From Pseudoxanthomonas sp. YR558 (GTDB lineage Bacteria > Pseudomonadota > Gammaproteobacteria > Xanthomonadales > Xanthomonadaceae): a DNA stretch of 64,000 nt. The stretch covers positions 2,019,501-2,083,500 of the forward strand of contig NZ_FPCI01000001.1 of the NCBI RefSeq assembly GCF_900116385.1, given 5' to 3'. Below the pieces are notes generated by a model, which did no database searches, had not been told where the DNA came from, and worked only from the letters and a program-made list of their open reading frames with translations. This document shows, piece after piece, positions 38,660-48,614 of this stretch. How positions within the stretch are numbered: the first letter of the stretch is position 1; the number at the start of each line of letters is the position of its first letter. The translations under genes and the position numbers were made by a program.

Positions 38660-39487
38660 ATGAAATCCCGCCACGTCCTGATGTTGTCCCTGCTGTTGCC
38701 GATCCTGGCGGCCTGCGGACCCAAGCCCTCCACCGATACCTCGCCGACCGGCGACGCTGCGGCTCCTGCGGCGCCGGCTGCCGAGGCCGCTCCGGCCACG
38801 GACGCCGCGCCTGCACCGACCGATGCCAGCGCGCCTGCGGGTACGCCGGCCGCCACCGAGGCCGCCGCGGCGACGCCGAACACCAACCCGATCGTTCCGC
38901 CGCAAGGCCCGGCACCCGTGGCCGGTACGGACTACGAAGAGATCGCCAGCGCCCAGCCGTACGCGCCGCTCAACGGCCAGATCGAAGTGACCGAGGTCTT
39001 CGGTTATGTCTGCCCTGCCTGCGGTGCCTTCGCTCCCCGCATGGCGGCATGGAAGGCCAAGCAGCCGGCCGATGTGCGCATCACCTACGTGCCGGTCGCG
39101 TTCGGCAAAGTGTGGGAGCCCTACGCCAAGGCGTACTACGCGGCGGAAGCGAAGGGGCTGGTCGACAAGACCCACGACGCGGTGTTCGCGGCCATCCACC
39201 TGCAGCGCACGCTGCCGGGCGAAGGCAAGCCGCCGGCCGACCCGGCCGAGATCGCGAAGTTCTACGCCGGCTATGGCGCGAATCCGCAGGAGTTCGTGGC
39301 GCTGATGAACAGCTTCGGCACCAACGCCAAGATCGGCCGTGGCATGCAGCTGGCGCAGAAGTGGGGCGTGACCAGCACCCCGACCATCGTCGTCAACGGC
39401 AAGTACCGCGTGACCGGCGGCCGCACCTGGGACGACGTGCTGCGCATCACCGACCACCTGGTCGCGATGGAACGCGCCAAGCGCTGA
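38660..39487 (+). CDS. DsbA-like lipoprotein (second copy)
   Basis: A 275-residue DsbA homologue with a lipobox (LPILAACG, lipidated Cys near 20) and a Pro/Ala-rich linker of about 55 residues that would hold the domain away from the membrane. Active site CPAC in VFGYVCPACGAF, the same dipeptide region as classical DsbA being PH, here PA, so redox potential may differ. cis-Pro in TSTPTIVVNGKYRV. Probably arose by duplication of its neighbour and acts at a membrane surface. Confidence 0.92.
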   Translation: MKSRHVLMLSLLLPILAACGPKPSTDTSPTGDAAAPAAPAAEAAPATDAAPAPTDASAPAGTPAATEAAAATPNTNPIVPPQGPAPVAGTDYEEIASAQPYAPLNGQIEVTEVFGYVCPACGAFAPRMAAWKAKQPADVRITYVPVAFGKVWEPYAKAYYAAEAKGLVDKTHDAVFAAIHLQRTLPGEGKPPADPAEIAKFYAGYGANPQEFVALMNSFGTNAKIGRGMQLAQKWGVTSTPTIVVNGKYRVTGGRTWDDVLRITDHLVAMERAKR

Positions 39488-39510
39488 ACCCCACGGAAGC
39501 CCCCACTTCC

Positions 39511-40287
39511 ATGACCGGATCCGCTTCTCCCGCCGCGCGCCGGCTGCGCGTGCTGAGCGCCAACATCCAGGCAGGCTCCAGCACGCGCCGCTACAGCGAC
39601 TACGTGACCCGCAGCTGGTCCCATGCGCTGCCGGCCGGCAACAAGCGCGGCAGCCTGGACCTGATCGCGCAGCTGGCCGGCGAGCACGACATCGTCGGCC
39701 TGCAGGAGGCGGACCCCGGCAGCCTGCGCTCGGGCTTCACCAACCAGACGCACTACCTGGCCGAGCGTGCCGGTTTCGACTACTGGACGCATCAGCCCAA
39801 TCGCAACGTGGCGCGCGTGGCCGGCAGTGCGAACGGACTGCTGAGCAAACTCGAGCCGGTGGAAGTGACCGACCACAGCCTGCCCGGCCGCATCAGCGGC
39901 CGCGGCGTGTTGATGGCGCGTTTTGGCGAAGGCGATGAAGGGCTCACCGTCGCCGTCGCGCACCTGTCGCTCGGCGCCAACTCGCGGCGCTCGCAACTGG
40001 CCTTCATCGGCGAACTGCTGTCGGATCATCCGCACGCCGTGCTGATGGGCGATTTCAACTGCATGCCCGACACGCCGGAAATGGAACTCCTCTACAAGCG
40101 CACGCGCCTGCGCCCGCCGGCGGTATGCGTACCCACGTTCCCGAGCTGGCGACCGCAGCGCGCCATCGACCACATCCTGGTCAGCGATGGATTGCAGGCG
40201 GACAACGCGCGAGCAATGCCCGCCGCGAATTCCGACCACCTCGCGCTGGCGATGGACATCGACGTGCCGGACATCGCACTGCGCTGA
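39511..40287 (+). CDS. endonuclease/exonuclease/phosphatase (EEP) family hydrolase
   Basis: A 258-residue Mg2+-dependent phosphoesterase fold without a signal peptide. Motifs: LSANIQ (Asn), VGLQEAD (Glu), GDFNCMPD (Asp/Asn), DHILVS and SDHLAL (catalytic His). The catalytic set is complete. Substrate could be a nucleic acid, phosphoinositide-like lipid or other phosphodiester. It starts 23 bases after the DsbA lipoprotein and may share its transcript. Confidence 0.88.
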   Translation: MTGSASPAARRLRVLSANIQAGSSTRRYSDYVTRSWSHALPAGNKRGSLDLIAQLAGEHDIVGLQEADPGSLRSGFTNQTHYLAERAGFDYWTHQPNRNVARVAGSANGLLSKLEPVEVTDHSLPGRISGRGVLMARFGEGDEGLTVAVAHLSLGANSRRSQLAFIGELLSDHPHAVLMGDFNCMPDTPEMELLYKRTRLRPPAVCVPTFPSWRPQRAIDHILVSDGLQADNARAMPAANSDHLALAMDIDVPDIALR

Positions 40288-40299
40288 GCCCGCCCGGCG

Positions 40300-41640
40300 C
40301 TAAGGCGCCGTCATACGACGGTTGAAGGCCTCGACCTCCATCGGTCGGCCGAACATGTAGCCCTGGAACAGCCGACAACCCTGTTCTCCCAACAGGACGA
40401 ATTGCTCCTGCTGCTCGATGCCTTCGGCGATCACGTCGATGCCCAGGTCTTGCCCGAGCTGGAGCAGGTTGCGGGTGATGCTGGCGGCCTGCGTATCCCG
40501 GACGATCCCCCGCGTGAACGCCCGGTCGATCTTCATCTCGGCGAAAGGCAGTTCGCGCAGGTACGACAGCGAGGAGTGGCCCGCACCGAAGTCGTCGAGC
40601 GAAAACCGTACACCCCTGGCATGCAGTGCGCGCATCTTGCCCGCGGCGTCCTCCATATCGTGGACGAGTACGCTTTCGGTCAACTCGAGGGTCAGCCGTC
40701 CTGCGCCGATGCCGGAACGCACCATGGCATCGGCCACTTGCTGTACGAAATCCGGCTGACGCAACTGCAGCGCACTGATGTTGACCGACAAGCGCAATGC
40801 GCGCAGCGATGGATCGGTCTCCCATGCCTGCAGCTGCGCGCAGGCGGCCTGCAATATCCATTGCCCCAGCGGCAGGATGAAGCCTGTTTCTTCGGCCGCC
40901 AACATGAAGTCGTGCGGACGGATGACGCCGCGTCGGGCATCCCGCCAGCGCAGCAGGGCCTCCGCACCGACCACCCGGCCCTCGCCATCGACCTGCGGTT
41001 GGTAGAACAGCTCGAAGCGACGCTGCGACAACGCATCGCGTAGCTCGCGATGGAGCGCCCGATGTTCCGCGAGGTCGCTCTCTGCCAGCCGCACCACCAC
41101 CAGGAAGGAGACGACGACCGTCGCCAGGTTGATCCAGATGCCGGTCCGTCGCACCTCTTCGCTGATCGCATAGGGCGACGTGCCGACCGGCGTTGCGGCG
41201 AACAGCATGAAGAGCGCCAATAGTCCGAGCACGGCGCCATAGCGCAACGCTGGTGGCTCGGCGCGGAACACGTGGTGCGCGCAGAGGGCGAGCACCAACA
41301 AGAAGAGATGACTGGTTCGTGGAATCGCCGCAGTCGATACGTCGAGGAACACGGAGAAGAAGCACAGCACCAGGGCAAGGCCGATGAAGGCGATCCACGA
41401 GGCCGCACGCGTCCGGCGCCGGCGGGCCATGATGATCACCACGCTGCCGAGAAGCGCCATTGCCAGTTCCGCCCCCGCGACGGCCCAGGCGCCCCGCAAG
41501 GCGAAGAACACCCCCCAGCCCACGCCCAGCGCGCCGACAATCACGCCGGTCGCTATCAGCAGATTGAACGCGCGCCGCCGACGCCGGTGCTCTGCCGCGT
41601 TCGCCCAGTATCCAGAACCGTTGTCGACCGGTGCTTCCAT
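40300..41640 (-). CDS. membrane EAL-domain c-di-GMP phosphodiesterase
   Basis: A 446-residue protein: five or six N-terminal hydrophobic helices (about 25-185) with no recognised sensor name, then an EAL domain (about 195-440). Catalytic features are intact: GAEALLRW, the Asp pair in SLDDFGAGHSSL, KIDRAFTRG and EGIEQQEQ. There is no GGDEF domain, so it should only degrade c-di-GMP. It opposes the diguanylate cyclase at 23421. Confidence 0.9.
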   Translation of the reverse strand: MEAPVDNGSGYWANAAEHRRRRRAFNLLIATGVIVGALGVGWGVFFALRGAWAVAGAELAMALLGSVVIIMARRRRTRAASWIAFIGLALVLCFFSVFLDVSTAAIPRTSHLFLLVLALCAHHVFRAEPPALRYGAVLGLLALFMLFAATPVGTSPYAISEEVRRTGIWINLATVVVSFLVVVRLAESDLAEHRALHRELRDALSQRRFELFYQPQVDGEGRVVGAEALLRWRDARRGVIRPHDFMLAAEETGFILPLGQWILQAACAQLQAWETDPSLRALRLSVNISALQLRQPDFVQQVADAMVRSGIGAGRLTLELTESVLVHDMEDAAGKMRALHARGVRFSLDDFGAGHSSLSYLRELPFAEMKIDRAFTRGIVRDTQAASITRNLLQLGQDLGIDVIAEGIEQQEQFVLLGEQGCRLFQGYMFGRPMEVEAFNRRMTAP

Positions 41641-41704
41641 GCGCTGCGGGTACCCCCTCGCCTTCGCATCCTACTCCTGCAACCTCGGACTTCGACGGGT
41701 TGGC

Positions 41705-42487
41705 TCAACCGCTGGCCAAGATCGCGATGCCCATGATGATCATGAAGGCGGCGAACACGCGCTTCAGCGCCTTGCCGCCGATGCGATGGGCGAGTCGCGT
41801 GCCCCAGGGCGCGGCCAGCACGGAGGCGATCGCCACCCCGATGGCGGCGGGCAGGTAGATGTAACCGACCGCGTGCGCGGGCAACGCGCCCGGCGGCGCG
41901 TGCAGGGCGTATCCCGCGGCGCTCGCGAGGCCGATCGCCACGCCACACGCGCTCGAGGTGCCGACTGCCCGCACTGGTTGCACGCCACGCCACACCAACA
42001 ATGGCACCGTCATGCTGCCGCCGCCGATACCGACCACGGCCGACACCGCGCCAACGACCGATCCCGCAGCGCTCATCCAGGGCCCGCGTGGCGCGGGCAC
42101 GCCGCGCCCTTCCGGATGCGCGTGGCCACCGAGCACCATCTGTGCGCCGGCGATAAAGCAGTAGCCCGCGACGATCCAACGCAGCACGTTGTCGTCGAGG
42201 TACACGGCTAGGCCGCTGCCGAGCCAGCCGCCCAGCAACAGCCCCGGCACCATCCACGCGACCGTCGGCCACAGCACGCTGCCGCGACGGTGATGCGCAT
42301 ACGCGGACGAGGCGGCGGTCAGTACGATGCTCGCCAAGGAGCTGGCCAGCGCCGCATGCATCGCAGCCTCCTTGGGCACGCCATGCAACGGCAGGATCCA
42401 CGCAAGCGCGCCGACCAGCACAAGGCCGCCGCCGATCCCCAACAAACCGGCCAGCACGCCCGCCAATACGCCCAGCAACGGAAACAT
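41705..42487 (-). CDS. TauE/SafE family membrane permease
   Basis: A 260-residue membrane protein with two halves that each carry the family glycine motif (GLLGIGGGLVLVGAL and VVGIGGGSMTVPLLV) and about eight helices. The family exports sulfite, sulfoacetate or similar anions; substrate unknown here. GGAAGG precedes the ATG at 42487. It diverges from slt. Confidence 0.88.
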   Translation of the reverse strand: MFPLLGVLAGVLAGLLGIGGGLVLVGALAWILPLHGVPKEAAMHAALASSLASIVLTAASSAYAHHRRGSVLWPTVAWMVPGLLLGGWLGSGLAVYLDDNVLRWIVAGYCFIAGAQMVLGGHAHPEGRGVPAPRGPWMSAAGSVVGAVSAVVGIGGGSMTVPLLVWRGVQPVRAVGTSSACGVAIGLASAAGYALHAPPGALPAHAVGYIYLPAAIGVAIASVLAAPWGTRLAHRIGGKALKRVFAAFMIIMGIAILASG

Positions 42488-42566
42488 CCACACGCCTTCC
42501 ACGCGATCTCGCTCCTCGCAGTCCCTGTCTACAGGGACGTTCAGCCGGCATCGGTATAGTCCCGGC

Positions 42567-44543
42567 ATGGTCCGTATTTCATATTTCATCGTACTCGCTG
42601 CCGCCCTCGGAACGGGCATGGCGTGCGGCGCGCGCGCGCAAACCGCCGATCCGCAGCGCGCCCAGGTCATGGCCGCGCTGGAGGCCGCCGAGGCCGGCAG
42701 GCTCGACCCCGCGCAGTCGGCCGCGCTGGTGCGCCATCCGTTGTACGGCTGGATCGAGTTCGCTTCGTTGCGCCGCGATCCCGACGCCATCACCACGACG
42801 CAGGCGCAGGACTTCCTGCGGCGCTACGACGGGCAGGCGGTGGCCTCGCAGTTGCGTTCGCTGTGGCTGGCCGCGCTGGCGCGTCGCCAGGACTGGCCGA
42901 CGTTCCTGGCGGCGTGGAAGCCGACCGACAGCGTCGCGCTGCAGTGCGCCCACTTGGCCGCACGCCAGGCCACCGGCCGGACCGATGCGGCCTGGACCGA
43001 ACAGGCGCAGGCGCTCTGGCGCAAGGGTGCGAAGTCGCTCCCCGATGGCTGCGACCCTGTCTTTACCGTGTTGGCCAGCCAGGGTGGGCTGCCGGCCGCG
43101 CTGAGGTGGGAGCGGATCGAAGCCGCGGCGGCGGAGCGTCAGACGAGCGTGATGCGCACTGCCGCGCGCGGTCTGCCTGTCGACGAAGCCGCGCAGGCCA
43201 ACGACTACGCCGCCTTCATCGACGCCGTCAACGCGCGCGCCCTCACGTGGCCGAAGACCGACCGCAGCCGGCGCATGGCGGCGTACGGACTGGCGAAGCT
43301 CGCACAGAACGATCCCGATACCGCCGAGCGTCTGCTGCCGCAGTACGCGGATGCGCTCGGCATGGGCGACGCCGAACGCGGACAGGTGCTGTACCAGATC
43401 GCACTGTGGACCGTGGCCTCGTACGGTCCCGACTCCGCGCGTCGCCTGGGCAACGTCCCCGAGTCCGCGTACGACGAACGCCTGCACGAGTGGCGCGTGC
43501 GCGAAGCGCTGTCGCGCGGCGATTGGCCCGCGGCCTTGGTCGCGCTGCGGAAGATGCCGACCTCGCAGCGTTCGGATTCGCGCTGGCGCTACTTCGAGGC
43601 GCGCATGGCGGAGAAGACCGGCGACAACACCACCGCACAGCGCCTGTTCCGCGAAACAGCGGGCAATCCGACCTTCCACGGCTTCCTCGCCGCGGACCGC
43701 GTCAACCAGCCGTACGCGCTGTGCGCCTGGATTCCGAACGATCCGGCAACGGCCAAGCAAGCAGTCGCGCGAGAGCCCGCCATCCAGCGCGCGATGGCGC
43801 TGTGGCAGTTGGACCGACCGGGTTGGGCGACTGCCGAATGGAACGACGCACTGTCGCGCTTCGACGACACCCAGCGGCGCATCGCGGTGGAGGTCGCTCG
43901 CGACAACGGCTGGTTCGACCGTGCCGTGTTCTCGCTGGGCAGCGTGCGCGGCGAGAGCCGCCCCGACGAGCAGCGGCTGTACGAACTGCGGTTCCCGCTG
44001 CATCACGGCGACACCATCCGGCGCGAAGCGGCCAAGCATGCGATCGACCCCGCGTGGGTCGCCGCCGAGATCCGCGCCGAGAGCATCTTCAATCCCAAGG
44101 CCCGCTCCGGTGCCAACGCGATGGGCCTGATGCAGGTGTTGCCCGGGACGGGCGCGGGCGTGGCGCAGCGGCTGGGCATTCCCTATGCCGGAGCGTCCAG
44201 CCTGTACGACTCGGATACCAACATCGCGATCGGCACCGCCTACCTGCGCGAGATGGAAGACAAGTACGGCGTGCCCTACATCGCCATCGCCGCGTACAAC
44301 GCCGGGCCTGCGCCGACCGCCCGCTGGCAGTCGCAGCGCCCGGGCTTCGACCCCGACATCTGGATCGAGACCATCAGCTACAAGGAAACACGCGAGTACG
44401 TGGCGCGCGTGCTGGCCTTCAGCGTGCTCTACGACTGGCGCCTCAACGGCAATGCGTTGCCGGTGACCGACCGGATGATGGGTCGCGTGCAGGCCAAGCG
44501 GAAAGCGTTCACCTGCCCCACCGCGCAGATGCCGAAGAGCTGA
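42567..44543 (+). CDS. slt: soluble lytic murein transglycosylase
   Basis: A 658-residue periplasmic enzyme with signal peptide ([20 protein letters not shown]). The N-terminal helical superhelix (about 25-470) is followed by a lysozyme-like SLT domain with the catalytic Glu about 505 ([20 protein letters not shown]), then [12 protein letters not shown]. It cleaves peptidoglycan to 1,6-anhydro-muropeptides. Length matches E. coli Slt70. Directly followed by cca. Confidence 0.94.
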   Translation: MVRISYFIVLAAALGTGMACGARAQTADPQRAQVMAALEAAEAGRLDPAQSAALVRHPLYGWIEFASLRRDPDAITTTQAQDFLRRYDGQAVASQLRSLWLAALARRQDWPTFLAAWKPTDSVALQCAHLAARQATGRTDAAWTEQAQALWRKGAKSLPDGCDPVFTVLASQGGLPAALRWERIEAAAAERQTSVMRTAARGLPVDEAAQANDYAAFIDAVNARALTWPKTDRSRRMAAYGLAKLAQNDPDTAERLLPQYADALGMGDAERGQVLYQIALWTVASYGPDSARRLGNVPESAYDERLHEWRVREALSRGDWPAALVALRKMPTSQRSDSRWRYFEARMAEKTGDNTTAQRLFRETAGNPTFHGFLAADRVNQPYALCAWIPNDPATAKQAVAREPAIQRAMALWQLDRPGWATAEWNDALSRFDDTQRRIAVEVARDNGWFDRAVFSLGSVRGESRPDEQRLYELRFPLHHGDTIRREAAKHAIDPAWVAAEIRAESIFNPKARSGANAMGLMQVLPGTGAGVAQRLGIPYAGASSLYDSDTNIAIGTAYLREMEDKYGVPYIAIAAYNAGPAPTARWQSQRPGFDPDIWIETISYKETREYVARVLAFSVLYDWRLNGNALPVTDRMMGRVQAKRKAFTCPTAQMPKS

Positions 44544-44571
44544 GCAGGGTCCGCGCCGCTATCATGGCGGC

Positions 44572-45798
44572 ATGAAGACCTTTCTCGTCGGCGGCGCGGT
44601 ACGCGACCGGTTGCTGGGCCTGCCGCCCGGCGATCGCGACTGGGTCGTGGTCGGCGCCACCCAGGCGGAGATGGAAGCGCAGGGCTTCAAAGCCGTGGGC
44701 CGCGACTTTCCGGTGTTCCTGCATCCGGACACCAACGAGGAGTACGCGCTGGCGCGCACCGAGCGCAAGAACGGGCGCGGCTACCGGGGCTTCGTCGTCG
44801 ATGCCGATCCGTCGGTGACGCTGGAGGAAGACCTGCAGCGGCGCGACTTCACCCTCAATGCGATCGCGCAGGCAGACGACGGCGCGCTCATCGACCCGTA
44901 CGGCGGCGCGCGCGATATCGAGGCCCGCATGCTGCGCCACGTGGGCCCGGCCTTCGTCGAAGATCCGTTGCGCGTGCTGCGCGCGGCGCGCTTCATGGCG
45001 CGGTTCGCGCCGCTGGGATTTTCCATCGCGCCGGACACGATGGCGCTGATGCGCACGATGGTCGACAGCGGCGAACTCGATGCGCTGGTGCCCGAGCGCG
45101 TGTGGCAGGAACTGCGGCGCGCCTTGTCCTCGGCACAGCCCTCGGCTTTCCTGTCCACGTTGCGCGGCTGTGGCGCGCTGGCCGTGGTATTGCCGGAAGT
45201 GGATGCGCTGTACGGCGTGCCCCAGCGCACGGAGTACCACCCCGAGGTGGACACCGGCGTGCACCAGCAGATGGTCAGCGACATGGCGGCGCGGTTGGCA
45301 CCCGGCGACGCGCGGATCGGTTTCGCCGCCCTGGTGCATGACCTCGGCAAGGCGTTGACGCCGGCCGACGTGCTGCCCAAACACATCGGCCACGAGCATG
45401 CCGGCGTGAAGCCGGTGATGGCGCTGTGTGAGCGCTTGAAGGTGCCGGTCGATCACCGCGAACTGGCGGTGATGGCCTGCCGCGAACACCTCAACGTGCA
45501 CCGGCTCGACGAGCTGCGCGATGCGACCGTCGTGGAGCTACTCACCCGCTGCGATGCGTTCCGCCGGCCGGAGCGCATTCCGTGGCTGGCGACGGTGTGC
45601 GAAGCCGACAAGCGCGGCCGTGGCGGCAACGAAGACGCCGACTACCCGCAGGGCCGCATGCTGGTGCGCCTGCATGAGGCGACGCTGCGCGTCAGCGCGC
45701 GGGATGTGGCGCGCGAGGGCATGAGCGGCCCGGAGATCGGCGAGGCCGTGCGCGAGGCCCGCGTCCGCGCGGTGCACGAAGCGCGGCGACAGGGCTGA
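44572..45798 (+). CDS. cca: multifunctional CCA-adding enzyme
   Basis: Adds or repairs the CCA end of tRNAs. 408 residues: class II nucleotidyltransferase head ([28 protein letters not shown]), [10 protein letters not shown], the ERxxxE-like neck, and a C-terminal HD domain ([25 protein letters not shown]) giving phosphatase and phosphodiesterase activity. Length equals the E. coli-type enzyme. Confidence 0.96.
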   Translation: MKTFLVGGAVRDRLLGLPPGDRDWVVVGATQAEMEAQGFKAVGRDFPVFLHPDTNEEYALARTERKNGRGYRGFVVDADPSVTLEEDLQRRDFTLNAIAQADDGALIDPYGGARDIEARMLRHVGPAFVEDPLRVLRAARFMARFAPLGFSIAPDTMALMRTMVDSGELDALVPERVWQELRRALSSAQPSAFLSTLRGCGALAVVLPEVDALYGVPQRTEYHPEVDTGVHQQMVSDMAARLAPGDARIGFAALVHDLGKALTPADVLPKHIGHEHAGVKPVMALCERLKVPVDHRELAVMACREHLNVHRLDELRDATVVELLTRCDAFRRPERIPWLATVCEADKRGRGGNEDADYPQGRMLVRLHEATLRVSARDVAREGMSGPEIGEAVREARVRAVHEARRQG

Positions 45799-45816
45799 TC
45801 CACGCACAGCCGACGA

Positions 45817-46464
45817 TCAGATCAGTGGTCGGCAACTCAGCTTGTTGCCGAAGAAATCCACGCTGGCTTCGCCCTGGTGCTCCCAATACTCCACACCGGC
45901 ACGACCGTACTTGGCGCCGCTGGCGGCCGGCTGCGGGAACACGATGGCTTCGTCGTTGCCCCAGGCCATCACGGCCGCCTGCGGATCGATGTCGTGGTAG
46001 TACGTCATCGTGAAGGGCTTAGCGTTGTCACTGCAGCGGTACTTCACGATTTTCGGCACGGCGGCATCGGGTGCCTGCATCGCCAACTCGGCCAGTCGCG
46101 TCTTGTAGGCCTCCAGCACGCAGGTACGCGCATCGTCGGCTTTCCAGCATTCATCGCGTCCCTTCGCCCAGCCACGCTGCACGGCGGGGTCGGGTGCCGG
46201 CAATGCGGCGTAGCGCGTGGCCAGCGTGCGGTCGAGCGCGGCCAGCTCCGCGTCGCCGCAGACCTGCTTCTCCGCCGCGGACACGGCCTTCGCACAGTCG
46301 AATGAGGGTGGCGCCATCGCCGGCGCGGCGGCATCGGCGGCGGGCGGATCGGCGTCGACGGCGGGAGAAGCGGCTGGCGCCGGATCGGCACCGACGGGCG
46401 CAGGCGCTTCTCGCGCGCACGCGGCCAGCAGAACGAGACTGCACAGCAGCACGGGCTTCTTCAC
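45817..46464 (-). CDS. lipoprotein with LprI-like and MliC-like lysozyme-inhibitor domains
   Basis: A 215-residue lipoprotein (lipobox VLLAAC, Cys about 16) with a Pro/Ala linker. Residues about 55-125 form an LprI/DUF1311 domain (FDCAKAVSAAEKQVC, LDRTLATRYAAL, DECWK, CVLEAYKTRLAEL). Residues about 140-215 form an MliC-like beta domain (YRCSDNAKPFTMTYYHD, AVMAWGNDEAIVFPQ, LSCRPLI). Both domain types inhibit lysozyme in other bacteria. The fusion could guard against host or rival lysozyme at the outer membrane. Confidence 0.82.
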   Translation of the reverse strand: MKKPVLLCSLVLLAACAREAPAPVGADPAPAASPAVDADPPAADAAAPAMAPPSFDCAKAVSAAEKQVCGDAELAALDRTLATRYAALPAPDPAVQRGWAKGRDECWKADDARTCVLEAYKTRLAELAMQAPDAAVPKIVKYRCSDNAKPFTMTYYHDIDPQAAVMAWGNDEAIVFPQPAASGAKYGRAGVEYWEHQGEASVDFFGNKLSCRPLI

Positions 46465-46519
46465 GGGCGTCCTCCTGCGAGCGAAAGCAGCATGCTAGCG
46501 CCCAACGCGTGAAGTCGGA

Positions 46520-47788
46520 TCAGCGGGAGAGGCGCAGCCGACTGATGGTGCCGCGGCCCGGTGCGGACTGGATGGACAGGGTCCAGCCGAGGTGTTCGCA
46601 CAACCGCGCCAGCAGGTCCAGGCCGATGCCGCCGCCCTCGCGGCTGCCGCCGCGCGCCATCTGCGCGTAGATGCGGCTGATGTCTTCCGGCGTCATGCCG
46701 TGGCCGGGGTCTTCCAGCGTGACCGTGGCGTCGGCATCGAGCCGCACGTGGATCTCGCCGCGATCGCTGTTCTCGATGGCATTGCGCAGCAGGTTGCCGA
46801 TGGCGGCCTGCACGATGTGCAGCGGTGCAGTCACGCTGGACGGCACCAAAGCATCGATGACGATCGTCAGGTCCTTGCCCTGCATCAGGTGCTGGTGGTC
46901 TTCGATGATGTCCGGCAGCAGCTCGTGCAATAGCACCACGTCGTTGTTGCGGGACAGGCGCGCGGGATCCTTCGCCAGCGTTAACAGCAGCGCGATCATG
47001 CGTTCGACGTCGCGTGCGGTGCGATGGATGCGCTGCACCTGTTGGCGTGCGGGCATGGGCAGGTCGGGCTGGTCCAGCGCGAGCTCGCTGGCGCCGGCGA
47101 TGATGGCGATGGGCGTGCGGAGTTCGTGGCTGGTGGTGTCGATGAAGACGCGCTCGCGCTCGATGAACGCTTCGTGGCGACGGAGGTAATCATTCAGCGC
47201 ATTGGCGATCACCACCAATTCGGTGGTCGCCTTCTCCGACACGGCGATCCGCTGGCCCATGCGGTCGGGGGACAAGGCGCCGATGTCGGCTGCGAGTTGG
47301 GTCAGCGGGCGCAGCGAGCGCCGCAGGCCCCACGCCACCGACAGGCCCATCAGCAACACCAGCGTCACCGCCAGGCCGAACACGATCAGCGTGAGCGTGT
47401 CTTCCTGCGATTCGAGCTCGGTGATGTCCAGCACCAGCGTGTACTTCACGCCCTCGACGGTGCGCACGAGCACGAGCACTTCGCGATCGCCCATCACCAG
47501 CTCGTCGTGAATACCCTCCGGCAGGCCGACCACTTCGCGCGGCAACGGGCGCGCGTCGGTGGAGGTGTACAACTGCAGGTCGTCGGTATCGCTCCAGCGG
47601 TAGCGCGGATCGTCGGCATTGCGCTGCAGGTGGTGCTCCAGTTCGGTCTTCAGCAGCGAATCCCAGACCAGTCGCTCGGCGATCTCGTTGACCAGGAACC
47701 CGTGCAGCATCACCGCCACGGTCAGCAGCAGGGCGTAGCCGCCCAGCCACATCAGGATGTGCGAACGCAGGCTGCGCCGGGAGATCAC
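46520..47788 (-). CDS. sensor histidine kinase (HAMP, HisKA, HATPase)
   Basis: A 422-residue kinase: TM1 (12-32), a periplasmic segment of about 100 residues (35-132), TM2 (134-154), HAMP, then H221 in TTSHELRTPIAII and an ATPase domain (NLLRNAIENS, GGIGLDLLARL). The periplasmic domain has acidic patches (ADDPRYRWSDTDD) that could bind cations or cationic peptides. Starts with GTG in a GTGA overlap with the response regulator gene. Position opposite lipid A modification genes suggests a PmrB- or ColS-like role. Confidence 0.9.
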   Translation of the reverse strand: MISRRSLRSHILMWLGGYALLLTVAVMLHGFLVNEIAERLVWDSLLKTELEHHLQRNADDPRYRWSDTDDLQLYTSTDARPLPREVVGLPEGIHDELVMGDREVLVLVRTVEGVKYTLVLDITELESQEDTLTLIVFGLAVTLVLLMGLSVAWGLRRSLRPLTQLAADIGALSPDRMGQRIAVSEKATTELVVIANALNDYLRRHEAFIERERVFIDTTSHELRTPIAIIAGASELALDQPDLPMPARQQVQRIHRTARDVERMIALLLTLAKDPARLSRNNDVVLLHELLPDIIEDHQHLMQGKDLTIVIDALVPSSVTAPLHIVQAAIGNLLRNAIENSDRGEIHVRLDADATVTLEDPGHGMTPEDISRIYAQMARGGSREGGGIGLDLLARLCEHLGWTLSIQSAPGRGTISRLRLSR

Positions 47789-48477
47789 GACGAGCGAGCC
47801 TCATGCGGCACGGCAATCCGGTAGCCGGTCCGCGGCAACGTCTGGATGAGTTTCACCGGGAACGGGCCGTCCACGCTGCGCCGCAACTCGTAGATATGGG
47901 AGCGCAGCATGTCGCCATCGGGCGGATGGTCGCCCCACAGCGCGTGCTCCAGTTGCTGGCGGGTAACGGCGGCGGGGCTGGCCTGCATCAGCGTCTCCAG
48001 CAACTTGCGGCACGCGGGATACAGGTGCAGCGGCTGGCCGGCGCGGGAGGCTTCCAGCGTCGCAAGGTCCAGCGTCAGGTCGTGCACTTCCAGCACCTTG
48101 CGGCGCTGCCGGCCGTGCACGCGCGCCATCAGCGCCTCCAGCCGCACTTCCAGCTCGGGCAGGGCGAAAGGCTTGGTCAGGTAGTCGTCGGCCCCGGCAC
48201 GGAAGCCGGCGATCTTGTCCGGGAGTTCGTCGCGCGCGGTCAGCATGATCACCGGCACGTCGGAGCCATGCTCTTCGCGCAGGCGGCGCAGGACCTCCGG
48301 CCCTTCCAGCCGCGGCAGCATCCAATCCAGCACGATGGCGTCGTAGACCTGGGTGCTGGCCAGGTGCAGGCCGGTGATGCCGTCGGGTGCCGCGTCCAGC
48401 GTGTGGCCGCGCGCCTCGAAGTAATCGAAGAGGTTCGCCACCAGGCTCCGGTTGTCTTCGATGACCAGCAGCCGCAT
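47785..48477 (-). CDS. OmpR-family response regulator
   Basis: A 230-residue regulator: receiver with D8/D9-type acidic pair (IEDN), phospho-Asp D51 (VLDWMLP), Lys in YLTKPFALPEL, and a C-terminal winged helix (LHLYPACRKLLETL, DGDMLRSHIYELRRSVD, TLPRTGYRIAV). Coupled to the kinase by overlap. Divergent from the GT39 gene over 137 bases, so it probably controls that operon; no clear direct-repeat box was identified. Confidence 0.92.
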   Translation of the reverse strand: MRLLVIEDNRSLVANLFDYFEARGHTLDAAPDGITGLHLASTQVYDAIVLDWMLPRLEGPEVLRRLREEHGSDVPVIMLTARDELPDKIAGFRAGADDYLTKPFALPELEVRLEALMARVHGRQRRKVLEVHDLTLDLATLEASRAGQPLHLYPACRKLLETLMQASPAAVTRQQLEHALWGDHPPDGDMLRSHIYELRRSVDGPFPVKLIQTLPRTGYRIAVPHEARSS

Positions 48478-48614
48478 CGGCAGGGGCTCGCGTGTGCGGG
48501 AAAGGGCCGGCAGCATCGCAGGCCGGATGTCGAAGCGCCGTCGGAGTTCCGACGGTTCTCTTACGCCCCATGATCCACCATCATGCGTCCCGCTGCAGGC
48601 CACCGCGACCGCCG

